Shown here: positions 43,026 to 43,552 of the stretch, piece by piece
Numbering within the stretch: position 1 is the first letter of the stretch
Layout of the letters: the number at the start of each line of letters is the position of its first letter
Origin: Parvularculaceae bacterium
GTDB taxonomy: Bacteria > Pseudomonadota > Alphaproteobacteria > Caulobacterales > Parvularculaceae
NCBI GenBank assembly: GCA_020446725.1
Contig: JAGRED010000250.1
Coordinates: forward strand, 1-43,552
Length of the DNA: 43,552 nt
Direction: 5' to 3'
Made by a program: the position numbers and the translations under genes
The notes under the pieces: model-generated
What the model saw: the letters and a program-made list of their open reading frames with translations, nothing else
Database searches by the model: none
Told to the model about the DNA's origin: nothing

Positions 43026-43552
43026 ATGAGACCTGTCCTCGTTTGCGCGGCCCTGGCGATGATGGCCGGCTGTGCGCGCGAAAGCGCGCCTGCTGCTGAT
43101 GCGGCGGCGGACGCGGCAATCGATCAGGCGTCTTCGCAGGCGGAAGCGGAACCTGCGATCAGGATCGAAACGCTGGCGCGCGGCCTTGTATTTCCGTGGA
43201 GCATGGCGTTTGTCCCGAATGGCGACATCCTCATCATCGAAAAGGCCGGCGGGCTGCGAATTTTTCGCAATGGGGCGTTGCAGCCTAGCGCCGTCGAGGG
43301 ATTGCCTCGCGACGTCATGGTCAATGCGGACAGCGGCCTGCATGACATCGCGCTCGACCCCGATTTCGACGTCAACCAGCGCGTGTTTATAGCCTATGCG
43401 GAAGGCGACGAAGACGCGAACAGGCTCGCCGTCTATCGCGCCCGTCTTGCAAATGACGCGCTGGTCGACGGCGAAGATATTTTTCATACGGGTCCCGACA
43501 AGGAAGGCGCAGGCCATCCCGGCGGACGCATTCTCTTTCTGCCCGACAAGAC
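43026..43552 (+). CDS. PQQ-dependent sugar dehydrogenase-like lipoprotein (partial, 3' end beyond window)
   Basis: N-terminal 175 residues of a soluble aldose dehydrogenase (YliI)-type six-bladed propeller. The lipoprotein signal MRPVLVCAALAMMAGC puts the lipidated Cys at residue 16. After an Ala/Glu-rich spacer, RIETLARGLVFPWSMAFVPNGDILIIEKAGGLRIF and SGLHDIALDPDFDVNQRVFIAYAE (with the L-H-D-I-A Asp/His site) match the GSDH/sorbosone dehydrogenase family, and GPDKEGAGHPGGRILF begins the next blade. GAGGAG lies 8 bases before the ATG. The protein is anchored in the envelope and faces the periplasm. Confidence 0.9.
   Translation, partial: MRPVLVCAALAMMAGCARESAPAADAAADAAIDQASSQAEAEPAIRIETLARGLVFPWSMAFVPNGDILIIEKAGGLRIFRNGALQPSAVEGLPRDVMVNADSGLHDIALDPDFDVNQRVFIAYAEGDEDANRLAVYRARLANDALVDGEDIFHTGPDKEGAGHPGGRILFLPDK

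Overview
The window looks like ordinary chromosomal DNA from a high-GC alphaproteobacterium. Support comes from several family traits: an L21 protein with a C-terminal helix-hairpin-helix extension, a bacterial leucyltransferase (Bpt), an IalB-like periplasmic protein, a DUF465 protein, a Caulobacter-like promoter before rplU, and frequent ATGA start/stop overlaps. The balance of lipoproteins, acyl-CoA enzymes and TRAP transport would fit a marine or aquatic member of the Caulobacterales/Parvularculales neighbourhood. That placement is inference from gene content, not from a phylogenetic marker search. I see no prophage, insertion sequence, CRISPR array, toxin-antitoxin pair or recognised defence system.

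Layout. 1-2983: dTDP-glucose 4,6-dehydratase (rfbB), divergent from a secreted beta-helix plus LamG-like protein, both suggesting surface glycan chemistry. 2984-6503: minus-strand operon purD, MEST-like alpha/beta hydrolase, half-size GDT1 transporter, APH-fold phosphotransferase. 6558-9002: a Pro-Glu-rich single-pass membrane protein facing the rplU-rpmA operon across a shared hairpin terminator. 9135-11607: rlmJ, tRNA-Ser(CGA) and an exported amidohydrolase. 11826-18195: asparagine-synthase-type amidotransferase, glycerol kinase and a divergent PEP-carboxylase homologue. 18213-21538: minus-strand operon of an XagA-like outer-membrane protein, an XagB-like processive glycosyltransferase and dapF. 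21665-27543: aconitase, IalB-like protein, mscL and lepA. 27592-31493: DUF2959 lipoprotein and SMP-30 protein on the minus strand, then lemA, an Asp/Glu racemase and an HtpX-like M48 protease on the plus strand. 31484-37944: a TRAP transporter operon with enlarged membrane subunits, bpt and an SLC13/RCK permease. 38100-43552: flavin reductase, beta-hydroxyacid dehydrogenase, a small membrane protein, acyl-CoA dehydrogenase plus SDR, DUF465, a TRIC-family protein and the start of a PQQ-type sugar dehydrogenase lipoprotein.

How the parts may work together. Surface polysaccharide production is the most repeated theme (rfbB, beta-helix protein, asnB-type amidotransferase, XagA/XagB), although the genes are dispersed. 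Central carbon metabolism is represented by glpK, the PEPC-like protein and acnA. Acyl-CoA and branched-chain catabolism is represented by the acyl-CoA dehydrogenase, SDR, hydroxyacid dehydrogenase and APH-fold protein. The remainder is housekeeping: translation, purine synthesis, peptidoglycan precursor, mechanosensation and membrane proteolysis.

The observations most worth checking are the PEPC homologue with altered catalytic loops, the racemase with Ser in place of the first catalytic Cys sitting between lemA and the M48 protease, the enlarged TRAP permease subunits, and the coupling of dapF to the XagA/XagB pair. I did not find a clearly new multi-gene system.
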